Part shown: piece after piece, positions 34,926 through 46,315 of the stretch
Layout: each line of letters begins with the position of its first letter
Numbering within the stretch: position 1 is the first letter of the stretch
Program-made: the position numbers and the translations under genes
Source of the DNA: Bursaphelenchus xylophilus
Taxonomy: Eukaryota > Nematoda > Chromadorea > Rhabditida > Aphelenchoididae
DNA: 64,000 nucleotides
Reading direction: 5' to 3'
NCBI GenBank assembly: GCA_904066235.2
Contig: CAJFCV020000006.1
Span: 10,230,001-10,294,000 of the forward strand
The notes under the pieces: model-generated
Told to the model about the DNA's origin: nothing
Database searches by the model: none
Seen by the model: the letters and a program-made list of their open reading frames with translations, nothing else

Positions 34926-35635
34926 TCCTCTCTCTCGAAGTTTTCCGACATAATTAACCACAGAATTTTCTGGGCTCTCCACGTAATTCCCATTCCAAAT
35001 TACTCGAATTAACAGTCCCATCAACTCTTTTCTGCGGTAAATTTGTTAATTCCGAAGGTCGGAGGGTTTAGGGAAAAGAGAAAAAAATACAAAAGTCGTG
35101 TTTGTTTAGGAGATGTTCGTCATGCGAAACGAACTCTTCGACCCGGTTACGAGGGATTTAGAGGGGGATCAAGAGTAAATAGACAAGGTCCTGCTGGAAA
35201 TCCACGGTTTTCGAGGGATTTGGGGCGTAATTTAGGGATTTTTTGAGATTTTTAAGGGATGAAAATTATTTTTAGGGGTAAAATACGGGATATACACAAA
35301 TTCCTTCTTAAGAAGTTTAGTTTTTAGAAGAAAAATATCAAATGTTAAGCAATTTTTCGGAAAATTTTAAAAAATTTTTTGATTTTACTTCCGTATTTTG
35401 GTCAAAAATAATTTTAATAAAGTAAAAACGAGATGATTTTTTGTAAAATACGCCCACCTCCAATATTCCTTTTAAAATTTTTCAATTTTTTATTTGTATT
35501 TGCTCAACTACTTGTTCCATTTGGTCTCGAAAAATCTTCCTTTGAGAAATTAAGGTCAGTCTGAGATCATAATTTTACTGTACACTCCACTTTTCTTCTT
35601 TCTTTGTCCTAAATTCAATGGGAAAATTTTTCACT
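34926..35635. other. Intergenic DNA
   Basis: A less AT-rich stretch (35040-35240) has an open frame without family match. GTAAAATACG words follow at 35278 and 35443. Confidence 0.4.
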
Positions 35636-35639
35636 TTTT

Positions 35640-36310
35640 CTGCACTGTGCGGTCGGGAAAAATTTTTTGCACAGTGCAGTCTTCGCAAAAAAAATTTTGC
35701 ACAGTGCAAAAATCTTGAATCGCACAGTGCGGATTTTCCGAATTTTGCACAGTGCAATTTTCGGAAAAAACTTTTCGCACAGTGCAAAGATTTTTTTGAC
35801 TTGCACTGTGCGCTCGCGACAAACCTTTTTCATTTTTTGCACAGTGCAAAGATTTTTTTGCTTGCACAGTGCGCTAGCGACAAATTCCTTTGTTTTGTTT
35901 CGGCCGCACTGTGCAATGTGCAAATGAGTTTCCCACGTCGGCACCGTGCATTTGCGACAAACTTTTTTCATTTGTTCGCACAGTGCAAAAATCTTGAATC
36001 GCACAGTGCGGGTTTACCGAATGTTGCACAGTGCAGTTTTCGGAGAAAACTTTTTGCACAGTGCAAAGATTTTTTTTGGTTTGCACAGTGCGCTCGAGAC
36101 AAATTCCTTTCTTTTGTTTCTGCCGCACTGTGCAAATGGGTGTCCTTTCCCACGTCGGCACCGTGCATTTGCGACAACCTCTTTCATTTTTTTGCACTGT
36201 GCAAGGACGCTTTTTCCTTCTTCTGTCCGCACAGTGCAAAAATTTTGGAATTTTCGCCCACTGATGACTGCACGGTGCAGTTTACAAAAAGTCGATTGCA
36301 CAGTGCGAAA
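35640..36310. repeat. GCACNGTGC array, two diverging long units
   Basis: About 25 dyads. The blocks AAAAATCTTGAATCGCACAGTGCG, GCACAGTGCAAAGATTTTTTT and TTTTGTTTCKGCCGCACTGTGCA occur in the same order in 35705-35910 and 35990-36135, indicating a roughly 290-bp duplicated unit. Confidence 0.9.
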
Positions 36311-36795
36311 AAAAATTTTTCCGAAAATTTTAAAATACGGTATCGCCAAATAGAACAAAAGATATTTTTCTTCTACATTATAGCCAAAAAACAGCTCGTT
36401 TTGATTACTTTTCCCCATTATTTGTCAGCTCCTTCCTCATTGTTTGTACTCACGAAAATAACCTCCAAACATTATCTTAACCTGTATTTTTCGGGACCTT
36501 TATTTGATTATTTGTTTGGTACAAAAAAAAGTTTGCCTCGAGGCCAAATCGAAAGTTTTTGGAGGAAACGCAAAAATTACAAAGGAATTTTTGGCTGAAA
36601 GAGCTGGGAAATGTCGCGTTTTGTATTCGAGCAATGCGTTTCGTAAAAACATTACGGAATTTTTTGGGGAAATTTCAGAAAAAAAATTTGGTTGCATTGT
36701 GCATAGCGATGCTTAGAATTTTTTTGAGTATTCAAAAAGGGTGAAAACATTGCGAATCTGTCCTTATTTAGGCATCAACATTACTTTGGAACCTT
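36311..36795. other. Intergenic DNA
   Basis: AT-rich, with one imperfect dyad near 36695. No gene is supported. Confidence 0.4.
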
Positions 36796-36797
36796 TC

Positions 36798-37500
36798 CGC
36801 ACTGTGCAAACGTCAATTTTCTCTTTTTTGATTTGCACGGTGCGGTTTTTTGAAAAATTTGTTTTGCACGGTACACTGGGACAATTTTAAAAAAGTCAAT
36901 GTAAAACTAAAATTTAGATTATATTCTCTACCGTTCAGCCAAAAATTGTCTCATTTTGTCGTTTGCACAGTGCAAAAGACACATTTCTTTTTTTCCCGCA
37001 CTGTGCAGTTTCTTTTTTAAAACCCGTTGATTGCACCGTGCAATGAGCACTTCATAAAAATTTTGACAGGGCAAATTGAAGCTCTAGAGATGTCTATCAC
37101 ACCGCAGAAAAATTTTTTGCAAATTTCCTCTCCGCACTGTGCAATGAGGATCTTTATTTTTCCGCACAGTGCAGTTTCTTTAAACTTTTGATTTCACCGT
37201 GCAGTGAGCACTTTACAAAAATTTTGAAATTGCAAGTTGAAGCTCGTGAGGTGTCTATCATAATGAAAAAAAAATTTTTCAGAATCTTATCTCCGCACTG
37301 TACAATGAATAAATTTATTTTTCCGCACAGTGCAGTTTCTTTAAACTTCTGACTGCACCGTGCAGTGAGCACTTCATAAAAATTTCGGCTGTGCAAATTG
37401 AAGCCCTTGAGATGTCTATCACAACGCAAAAAATTTTTTTTGCAAATCTCCTCTCCGCACTGTGCAATGAAGATCTTTATTTTTCCGCACAGTGCAGTCT
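36798..37500. repeat. GCACNGTGC array with ~160-bp units
   Basis: About fifteen dyads. From about 37030 three units of roughly 160 bp repeat (key positions near 37141, 37301 and 37464), with GAGCACTTCATAAAAATTT, AATTGAAGC, GATGTCTATCA and CTCCGCACTG blocks. Confidence 0.9.
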
Positions 37501-37854
37501 CAATTTTTGATGTTTTTAGTGGTTGAACAACAAAAACTCAAATTTTCCATAGTATAGCAACCTCTTACTTACACCTATCTTCCGTAATCCGACCTGATTT
37601 TCTACAAGGTTACTGTAAAAAAACGTCGCTTTGCAGTATTTGCACAACCTCCAAGGGTCTGACGAAAATCCTCTACAATATCCGATTTCAACAATTCTCT
37701 TGTGTTTGTTCATCGTTTATAACTCAATTTTTGTTTCGTGTTCGTATCTATTTTACTATTTTTGTTATAATTTTGCACAATCTTCAAGTTTTCAACGGCT
37801 TAAATTTGGGATTTTTCAGTGGAAGCGGACGCAGCGAATGTGACATTGAGCGAC
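37501..37854. promoter_or_regulatory. 5' region of the DRAM-like gene
   Basis: This stretch precedes the DRAM-like ATG. An acceptor-like GGGATTTTTCAG ends at 37819 and an in-frame stop follows before the ATG at 37855. The acceptor is therefore best explained as a spliced-leader site or a 5'UTR intron. No core promoter was recognised. Confidence 0.4.
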
Positions 37855-40556
37855 ATGGGGCTGAACAAGGTTTGGGTCATCCCATTGTTCACTTTCATCT
37901 TCTCTTTGGCGGCGTTTTTGGTCAGTTATGTGATGGCCGCATCGCTTGGCCATGTCTCCACTTTTTGGCCATATATCAGGTAAAATACGTTCGATGTCCT
38001 ATATATCCAATTATTTGTGTATTTCTTCTATTTGCGATCAGAAATGGACAAATCCCGGGCGCAGCCTGCGCAATTTTCAAAAAACCTAGGGCGCGAGCTG
38101 CGGAAAAAAATACAAAATATTTGGTAGAAAGTTCAAATATGCTCTATTTACAACTGTGACTTACTTTTCTCTCCTTTAAAATACCAATTTTACTTTGATA
38201 TTTTTTTAAGTTAGGGCGCGAGCTGCGGAAAAAATTCGGTTTAAAATACGTCGTTTTCCATTTTGCATTTTTTTAAGTCTTTGACGGACAGAAAAAATGT
38301 TTTACTATTGGTTTTCACCGTTTTCTTGAAGTTCTCTGCCACCTAGGGCGCGAGCTGCGACTTAAAAAAATTAAAAAAAAAAAATTTTTTTTTGATGGTT
38401 ACAAAAAATAATAAACAACAACTCGTGCCGTATTTTAAACTGTCAATTTTTGAATTTGTAGACTATTTTTCAGCGAAGCGAGGGCGCGAGCTGCGACTTA
38501 AAAATCCCAAAAAAGCTGGGAAATTTAGAAAAAATGTGTGGATTTAGAATGTAGAGAAAAGAAAATAACTTTAAAAATTTATTTTTTAAAATACGACCCT
38601 TTTTCCGACCAGTTTTGACCTTATTTTAGTGATTCCGGCGCCTTTCCTCCCGAAAGTTGCGTCTTCGGCCAACTTTTGAACATGGCCGCCCTTTTCCTGG
38701 CCATAACCGTCTATCTCCGCCACCGACAGATCGTCGAGTTCTACTGGCATCGCTTCAAACAGGTGGGGCGATGGCGCAACGTCAGCTGCGGCCTGCTTTG
38801 GCTCGGCTACACCTCCGCGTTCGGGGTCAGTATGGTCGCCAACTTCCAGGAAAACCACGTCATCTACGTCCATTATGCCGGAGCGTTGCTGGCGTTCGGC
38901 TGTGGCTTGATTTATACGTGGGCGCAGACGGTTTTCAGCTACATGATGAACCCCAAGTTGGCGAGACCGATCGTGTCGCATGCCCGTTTGGTGTTGTGCT
39001 TGTTGAGCTCGGTGTTTTTTGTTTCGAGTAAGTGGGTTTTGAGGGTGAAGGGGTGAAATAGGAGGAATAAAATTTATTTTTTAGATTAAAAAAATAAAAT
39101 AAAAATTTCTTTTTAAAAAATTTTTCAAACAAAAATATCAGATTTTTGCGGATTTTTTAAAAATTTTTTGGAATAAAAAAAATAGGAGAAATAAAATTTA
39201 GATTTAAAAAAAATTTTTAAGAATTTTTTAAACAAAAATATCAGATTTTTGCGGATTTTTTTTTATTTTTTAATTTTTTTGCAATAAAAAATTATAATTT
39301 TTTTAAAAAAAGTTTCAAAGTTTTGTAGAGTTTTAAACCAATTTTTTGATTTTTTGCGTTTTAAAATATTTTTTATTAAATTTATGTTCCACGATTAAAT
39401 GTAAAATACGTGTTTCTATGATTGAAATTAAAATTGGAAGTTTTTTGAGGTTTTTGGGAAATTTTTAACCTTTAAAAAATTAAAATTTTGAGATTTTTTG
39501 GGACAAATTCGGGTTGTTGTACGATTTCCTTGTTTTTTGGGAATCTTTTTTTTAGATTTTTTTTAAAAAATTAATAAATCAAAAGTTATGTCGGATTTAA
39601 ACTTGAGTGTAAAATACGTGGTACCAGATTTGATGACTTTTTTGAAATTGAAAAACGGTTGACTTTGTATTATTTTCAGTGGTGGTATTTGGCCCGATCC
39701 TTGGCCGACAACCCAAAAGTGCGGATGAATTGGATGGGCAAGAAGGGTTCTACAAGTGGAGTGGGCATGAACCTGTAAGTCCAAAATTGTGTTTTGCGTT
39801 AACATTCCGTATTTTACAAATTTTCTCTTGAATTCTCAGCAGTATTTTTGTCCTAAATTGATTTTTTTGCCACAAATTTAATTTAGCTTTGAAAAATATT
39901 ATTTTTTTGTCCATATTTTACCCAAAAAAATAATTTTTTAAGCCATAAAATTGATTCTTTTTTTTTTTTTTTTTTTTTTGTATTTTAGCTTTTAAAAATA
40001 AATATTTTTCGTATTTTACCCAAAAACTACTGAATTTTACACTAAAAAATCACCGTATTTTGTCTTTGAAAACCTGTTGCCTACATTTTGGAATTAGTAT
40101 TTTACACTCAAAAATATTATTTGTAAATTTGAAACCCATAAAATAGCTTCTTTTCATTAAAAAAAAAAAAAAATTGATTTTTTCAAAAAAAAAAATTACC
40201 CGCATTGTTTCCAGAACTACGTGGAACACATGATCGGGACCTGCTCGGAATGGCTGCTCGCCATCTGCTTCCAAATGTACATCCTCAGCTTCGCGATCGA
40301 GCTGCGCCACGCCTACTGCCACGCCCCCAAACTGAAGCTGATCGCGTTCCTGGACGGGGAGGAGAGCGCCGTCTCCACGGACGTGTTCGACTGCTGTGTG
40401 GTGCCGGCCAAGATCCTGACCGGCGTCAACCCGCGCCATCACGAGGAGTCCAGCTCCGACGATGACTATAAACCCGCCACAACGGAGGAGTCGAGAGAGA
40501 GTTTCCGCCGATTCAATGAGGACATTGAACCGACTCGGGTCAGTGTCAAAATGTGA
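37855..40556 (+). CDS. DRAM/TMEM150 (Frag1/Sfk1) family membrane protein
   Basis: Six-helix membrane proteins of lysosome or plasma membrane; family members modulate autophagy (DRAM1/2) or phosphoinositide signalling (TMEM150/Sfk1). Exons: 37855-37979, 38630-39027, 39680-39774 and 40215-40556, in phase, 319 residues. The first helix is WVIPLFTFIFSLAAFLVSYV. Then comes the family signature WPYISDSGAFPPESCVFGQ in the first luminal loop. Helices follow at NMAALFLAITVYL, CGLLWLGYTSAFGVSMVANF, HYAGALLAFGCGLIYTWAQ, ARLVLCLLSSVFFVS and the exon 4 segment WLLAICFQMYILSFAIEL. The ~100-residue cytosolic tail is acidic/Ser-rich and longer than in human DRAM2. Intron 1 carries four GCGAGCTGCG words, and intron 3 has A/T runs and CGTATTTTAC words. 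Confidence 0.88.
38083..38495. repeat. GGGCGCGAGCTGCG word every ~130 bp in intron 1
   Basis: The 14-bp word occurs near 38087, 38214, 38345 and 38480 with AT-rich spacers that are otherwise little conserved. It shares the core GCGAGCTGCG with a similarly spaced series at 50496-50905 in an intron of the FERM gene. Confidence 0.8.
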
Positions 40557-41250
40557 GGTGCGACAAGAGGAATTTAAAGGAGTCTTCAAAGATTTTTTCG
40601 CCAAAAACGAATCAAAAAAGATCAAAATGCCATTTTATCAAAAACTCTTTCAATTTTCGTCTATTTGCCATCGATTAATGATATTTTTGTCGGATTTTTG
40701 AATATTCAAATTAAAATTTTTTTTTGAAATTATCAAATTTCTCATAATTTTCACTTGATTTTTTGAGTTTTTGATAATTTAGATATTAAATTTAAATTTT
40801 TTTGAAATTTGAATATGCAAATTTTGATAATTTTTGTTTTTTTAAAATTTGCATAATTTTAAAAATTACCATTTTTTCTGATTTTTGAGGTTTTGGAAAA
40901 AAATTAATTTTTTGAAAATTTCAAATATTCAAATTAAAAAAATTATCAAAAAAATTTGCATAATTTTTTTCATTTTTTAAAATGCAAATTTTGAAATTTT
41001 TTCTTCATAAAAATTTGCACCCTTCCAAAAATATGCAAATTTTATTACTTCCCTCCGCTCTAGTCACTGTCCACACCATTGTAAAGCATAATTTGATATC
41101 CATTCTTCATCTCCATTAGTAATTCCGAGCGCAATTTTTTTTGTTTTAGCCACTCGATTTACGTGTATTTTGCAAATCCCGATCTTACTCTCTTCAACAC
41201 GTTGTATTTACCGTCCATTTTTTCCATTGTGTTTCTTTTTTTGCCGTTTT
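40557..41250. other. AT-rich intergenic DNA with ATGCAAATTT words
   Basis: The 3' flank of the DRAM-like gene. It has many overlapping inverted copies of ATGCAAATTT, AATATTCAAATT and AAATTTGCATAATTTT between 40700 and 41050, likely able to form hairpins. No gene is present. Confidence 0.5.
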
Positions 41251-41254
41251 TTAT

Positions 41255-41335
41255 TTCCGCACCGTGCGAAAATTTTTTGGAAAACTCTGCACTGTGCAGT
41301 GACAAAAAATTTTTTCGCACAGTGCAGAATTAAAA
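41255..41335. repeat. Short GCACNGTGC cluster
   Basis: Three dyads (41260, 41288 and 41318) about 29 bp apart. Confidence 0.8.
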
Positions 41336-41645
41336 ATTTTTTTTTAAAACTTGCTTTATCGTCGCTAAAGAATTAAAATTTACTATGTATCTTTACAATA
41401 CCATTTACCATACACTGTCAAGATTGTAATTTGAAAATTTCTTCGGGTTAAATAAAAAAAAGTTTTGAAATTTTTCGATTTTTTTTTGAAATTTTTTCAA
41501 AAATATAAACTAAAAATTTGTGGAAACCCCAAAAAGTTGGTTTTTAATACATTTTTGTCATTTTGAATAAAAATAAATTCCATTTTTGGTCATTTGTTTT
41601 GAGTGTTCGGCCAGAAATCGGTCGCACCGTGCATTCCCAAAAAGA

Positions 41646-43611
41646 ATGGCCGATTTGAAAACGGCGAAAAGCTCGAGTGAGCCGAGCACGGCCAAGGAAC
41701 GACAGACTATTTCGTTTATGAGTACCAGTTCATTCGGCTCCCGACATGTGGATCATGCGTCGCCGCAGTAAGTTTAATTTTTTGCACAGTGCAGTCTAAA
41801 GTCCAATTTCTTTTTTTTCTTTTTTTTTTTTTTTAACACTCGGCAATGCAATTCTGCACAGTGCAATAGAAATTTTTTTGGTCGGAAATTTTTATTTTGC
41901 ACAGTGCAATCAAAAAAAGTTAAGCCTTTTTGCACTGTGCAATCGGCAATTCAATTCTGCACTGTGCAATCAAAAAGAAAGTTCAGTCTTTTTGCACTGT
42001 GCAATCGAAATTTTTTGGTCGGAAATTTTTATTTTGCACTGTGCAATACAATTTTTGATATCCGCACTGTGCAGTCTGAAATTGAATTCTGCACAGTGCA
42101 GTCAAAACTTCATAATTTTTTGCACTGTGCAATCGAAATTTTGGTCGGAAATTTTTATTTTTCACAGTGCAACCAAAAGCTGTTTTCCGCACAGTGCAAT
42201 CCAAATTTTTGATTTTTGCACTGTGCAGTCAGAAGTTCAATTCCACACAGTGCAGTTAAAACTTTTTTTGCACTTTGCAGTTGAAATTTTTTGGTTGAAA
42301 TTTTATTTTTGCACAGTGCAGTCCAATTTTTGATTTTCCGCACCGTGCAACCCAGGTTTTTGATTTGCGCACTGTGCAGTCAGAACTTTCTATTTTTTTG
42401 CACTGTGCAATCGAAATTTTTTGGCCGCAGATTTTGATTTTCGCACTGTGCAATCAAAAATTAAATTCTGCACAGTGCAGTCAAACCTTTCAATTTTTTG
42501 CACCGTGCAGTTGAAAATTCTTGGTCGAAATTTTATTTTTGCACAGTGCAGTCCAATTTTTGATTTTCCGCACCGTGCAACCCAAGTTTTTGATTTTCGC
42601 ACTGTGCAGTCCAAATTTTTCAGTTTCGCACAGTGCAGTCGGAAATTAAATTATGCACAGTGCAGTCAAAACTTTATAATTTTTTGCACTGTGCAATCGA
42701 AATTTTTGGTCGGAAATTTTTATTTTGCACAGTGCAATCAAAAAATGCTTTCCGCACAGTGCAATCCAGATTTTTGATTTCCGCACTGTGCAATCTAAAA
42801 ATCCCAAAAATTTCATTTCATATTTTTAGAGTCCGTTTCAACGTCTCCCTCCTTGTCCTGGCATCCATGGGAGTGATCGTAGTCCTAATCCAGTACCTGT
42901 TCTACTGCGATTCCGCCTTCACTACTCTGGTTGGGACTCTGACGGCTTTATTTATTGCATTCTTTGGCTACGAGTGGGTTTGGGTTCATTCGAATGCGTT
43001 GACGCGTCATCGGAGAGCTCACTTTGATGAAGCCAACATTCTGGAGACATACCAGCCGAGGGCGCGGACGTTGGGACATCTTTTCCAGGTAAGGTTATAT
43101 TGTAGTAGGTGATTTGGGAAAAAATGCGGAATTTGTGATAAAAATTATGAGAAATATTGGGGAAGTTGATATTGTTAGAAGCTATGAGGCCTGTAGAATC
43201 GATAAAGATCAAAATTTTTGCTTCAAGATTACTGTAATTTCAGCCAGATCCACCAACTCCGGGAATGGTAACTATCAAAGATGGCGACGCTCCCGAACGC
43301 ACCGAATCCGAAAAAGCCGCGTTCAACGCTGTTCGAGACTCTGTAAGCTTATTCCGAAAATTTTGGAGCAAAATATTCACTCTGTCTTACTGTAATTTCA
43401 GCACTACGCCAACATGTTCCAACACGCGATGCAAGTGGCCAAAGAGCAAGAAGCCATGGAAAAACAGCCCCAAACCTCGTCCGGAAGTCAGAGTGAAAGT
43501 TCCAGCACCGCCACCGCCAAACCCGCGGAGAATCAGCAGTACGAGAACATAGATAATATGCCGGATATCGCCAAAATCCCGCCTCCACCCGATGGGGAGA
43601 AAAAACTCTAG
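41646..43611 (+). CDS. Small membrane protein, possibly PP1-inhibitor-2-like
   Basis: Not assigned with confidence. Exons: 41646-41767, 42830-43088, 43244-43342 and 43402-43611, in phase, 229 residues. A Ser-rich N-terminus of about 42 residues is followed by two membrane segments (VSLLVLASMGVIVVLIQYLF and TLVGTLTALFIAFFGYEWVW), then a soluble, charged C-terminal half. The part EKAAFNAVRDSHYANMF followed by AKEQE loosely resembles the FExKRKxHYNE...LAR segment of protein phosphatase inhibitor 2, but the other inhibitor-2 motifs are not visible. Introns 2 and 3 share the acceptor TACTGTAATTTCAG. Intron 1 is 1.06 kb and almost entirely a dyad array. Confidence 0.75.
41780..42800. repeat. GCACNGTGC array filling an intron
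   Basis: About 35 dyads fill intron 1 of the membrane-protein gene. Spacers such as CAATCGAAATTTTTTGGTCGG, GGAAATTTTTATTTTGCAC and TTCTGCACAGTGCAGTC recur in order, giving duplicated multi-dyad units (compare 41930-42130 with 42380-42700). Confidence 0.95.
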
Positions 43612-43692
43612 GATTTTAATTTTATATGGCTTGAATATGGCGTATTGCAGATAAATTTGGCATTTATTTGGAGATGAAATGGTTTTAAAGAG

Positions 43693-44055
43693 TGCACTGT
43701 GTAGTTTGGTTTTTTGCACTGTGCAGTGGAAAAAAGTTAGGTGAATTATAACGCAGCGAAAACTTGGGAGGCTAAAATTAGAATGTGTATAGTGTTTTTA
43801 GGTCGTCTTTCCATAATATACGACTTCATTTTATTATTACCAAATTTTGAACGCCTAATTATGCAATCAAAATTTTTGCACTGTGCAGTGGAAAAAAGTT
43901 GATGGTTTGAAAAAGAAGAGCAATTTTTAAACTCAAATAACACTGTTTATAGTATGTTCAGAACGTACATGAATAATGAATGGCTTTATTTTATTATCAC
44001 CCAACTTTGAACGCCGCATTGTGCAGGAAAAATTTCTGCACTGTGCAAAGCAAAA
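43693..44055. repeat. Sparse GCACNGTGC cluster
   Basis: Five dyads or one-mismatch copies (43694, 43717, 43877, 44021 and 44037), with the block CACTGTGCAGTGGAAAAAAGTT present at 43718 and 43878 and TTTTATTATYACC nearby in each half. Confidence 0.7.
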
Positions 44056-44149
44056 AATCTTAATTTTTGGTGGCAAAATTGTTTTTAATTATAAAATCGT
44101 CTTTTTATTATTACCTAGAGAATACTTTTTACCCCTACACTGTCCAATT

Positions 44150-45196
44150 AGGCCATTTCTACTCGATGTTTTAATTCCACGTCCACCTCACTCGGGTCCC
44201 AGCACGAAAACAAGCGTCGCCATGGCTGCACGCCACATCTCCCTTTTTCTCTCTGTTTTCTCTGCTTCCCCGGGTTTTCTCTGCGTACGTGAGCGCTGCT
44301 TTTGGTCCCGCTTTCACAACATTCATTCCCCGTTCACCACCTCCCATCCACAACGCACAGTTCGCTGGACCCGCACTTCCATCTTGTACTTGATATCAGA
44401 AGGCAAGACGCGATCGATTTTAATGGGCTTGGCGTCCGCAAATTCATATGGCATTGGTGTTTCGGGTGGTGTTGCTATATGGTCTATGGGTGGAGATGAG
44501 TAGGATGCCTTTGGAAATGGTTGTAATGACATTGCTCTTGGTCCGCACCTGGACCGTGCGATCTTTTGATGGGCGCTTGAATGGGTTCGGCTGAATGGCC
44601 ATAGATTTGGTTCGATCGCGACGAATAGGACATGTAGACGAATTTCCCGTGCTAGGATTTGGCTATTTCGCGTGGTTTGGTTTGGTTTTTGGTTGGCCCC
44701 AAAAATTGGTTGGAGCTCTTGGAAAACGAGCGAATTTGGCACAGTCCGGCATGAAGTGGTCTTGATGCTGGTGTGGGAAAGCAAGAGCAATGTGTAATTG
44801 TCCTTTTCAACATGGTCTTGGGCTTGAATATTGGAAATGTCTTGGATTTTGGACCAAAATAATGTTCCCCTTGGTGTTTTTGGATGGTCATGGTGAATTT
44901 TGGAGAAAACTGACCCTGTAACTGCTTGGCCTTCGTCTAGAGCCCTTGCTTGACTTGTATATGACCCTTTGAATGAGTTTGGGATATGGAATGGTATGGA
45001 AATGGCCTGGTCTTGGTGAAAATTGCTGGGATGGTCATGGTTTATATGCTATTGTAAGATTTTCTCCGTGTTCACGTTGAGTTTACCGTCGTTTTGCGAT
45101 CCATTGCCAACAACAGGTCTAATACTACATTTGTCGTGATTTGCAGCTAACATTACCAAGTTTTTGTATTGAATTATATTGTTTTAGGCATCAAAC
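44150..45196 (+). promoter_or_regulatory. Long 5' region of the SR-protein gene
   Basis: Dyad-free and relatively GC-rich sequence that contrasts with its surroundings. A pyrimidine-rich stretch (CCCTTTTTCTCTCTGTTTTC, near 44241) and a donor-like GTACGTGAG at 44285 could mark a promoter and 5' exon. An acceptor GTTTTAG ends at 45188, just before the SR start codon. A minus-strand open frame at 44323-44790 may be chance. SR genes often carry regulated untranslated or poison exons, and this region could hold one. Confidence 0.35.
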
Positions 45197-46105
45197 ATGT
45201 CCCCTTCGCCATCTGCTCGTTCTCGAAGCCGTTCTGCTTCTCGCGAACGCCCGTCGAAGAGAGAAAAACGTCACAGATCGAGAACTTACTCTCGGTCTCC
45301 ATCGCCCACAAAGTCCAACCGCCTTCACATTGCCAACATTGATGAGTCGATCAGAAAGCGGGATATCGAAGACGCGTATGGAAAGTTCGGAAAATTGGCT
45401 GATATTTGGGTGGCTTCGTATCCTCCATTCTATGCCTTCGTCGTCTACGAGCATGCGGATGATGCTGCGGCAGCTTTGAAGGTAAGGGTTTAAAAATTTA
45501 TATTGTCCTTGGTTTTTAGGCGAAGCTTGGAAATAGTTATGGAAATGGATGATGTTTCAGACCTTTCTTGATTTTATTAGATGCATTGGGAGGATTCTTC
45601 CTGGAATTAGGTGTTTTTTACCAAAATTTTGATAAAAGGACAAGTTTATATTATACTTGGTACACCTCAATGGAATGTACCAAAGCACTTGATATACGTG
45701 TTGGTTTACGTCTAAAACAGTATTACTAGATGCGCAGTAGACTGCTTGAGCTCTTAACAGCATTTTTTGAATTATTTCCGGGCTGAACCTTTACTTCTGG
45801 TCACTTATATTATCCATGGCATGAGCAATATAATTTCTTAATAATTTCAGGAAATGAAGTCTGGATACGTTCGGGACTGCCACATCCGCACATCAATTGC
45901 TCTGCCAAGGAACAGCGGCCGCCGTGGACCACCACCTCGTCGCTTCGGCGGCGGTGGATACGGAGGCGGATATGGAGGCGGCCGTCGTTCGCCTTACAGC
46001 CGTCGTTCTCGCTCTCCTCGTCACTCCAGACGTCGCTCCCCATCACCACCTCGTCGCTCCCGCTCTCCTCGCCGCAGAAGACGTTCGTCGTCCGGCTCTC
46101 GCTAA
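45197..46105 (+). CDS. SR splicing factor, RRM flanked by RS regions
   Basis: A nuclear serine/arginine-rich protein that binds exonic RNA and promotes splice-site choice. Exons: 45197-45481 and 45851-46105, in phase, 179 residues. Residues 1-36 are an RS-rich segment with SPSP and RSRS. The RRM follows: RNP2-like RLHIANI, then KRDIEDAYGKFGKLADIWVA, RNP1-like YAFVVYEHADDAAAAL and the last strand RDCHIRTSIA. A glycine patch (GGGGYGGGYGGG) and a C-terminal RS domain ending RRRRRSSSGSR complete it. The RRM resembles SRSF3/SRSF7 (nematode rsp-6), but the N-terminal RS segment is more like Tra2/rsp-8, so the orthologue is uncertain. The ATG follows an acceptor at 45188 by 8 bp, consistent with trans-splicing or a 5'UTR intron. 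Confidence 0.88.
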
Positions 46106-46315
46106 GGCAAACACCTACTTTCCGTCTAAGTTAATACCCAATATCTGAAATTGTCCGAGAGTCCCCCCTCTTCGATTGTTTGTTGCCCCAATGTTATTCA
46201 CAGAGCCGCTTCCGGCTCTTCTCCATTTCTCTTCTATTTCAACAAAAGATAATTTCTTGAAGTTACAATAACTTTTACTCCATTGTTAGCACCACAATTT
46301 ATTATTAAGTATTCA

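Noticed and set aside
44323..44790. Minus-strand 155-codon open frame upstream of the SR gene
   Set aside because: No recognised domain and no splice-linked partner; probably chance in a GC-richer 5' region.
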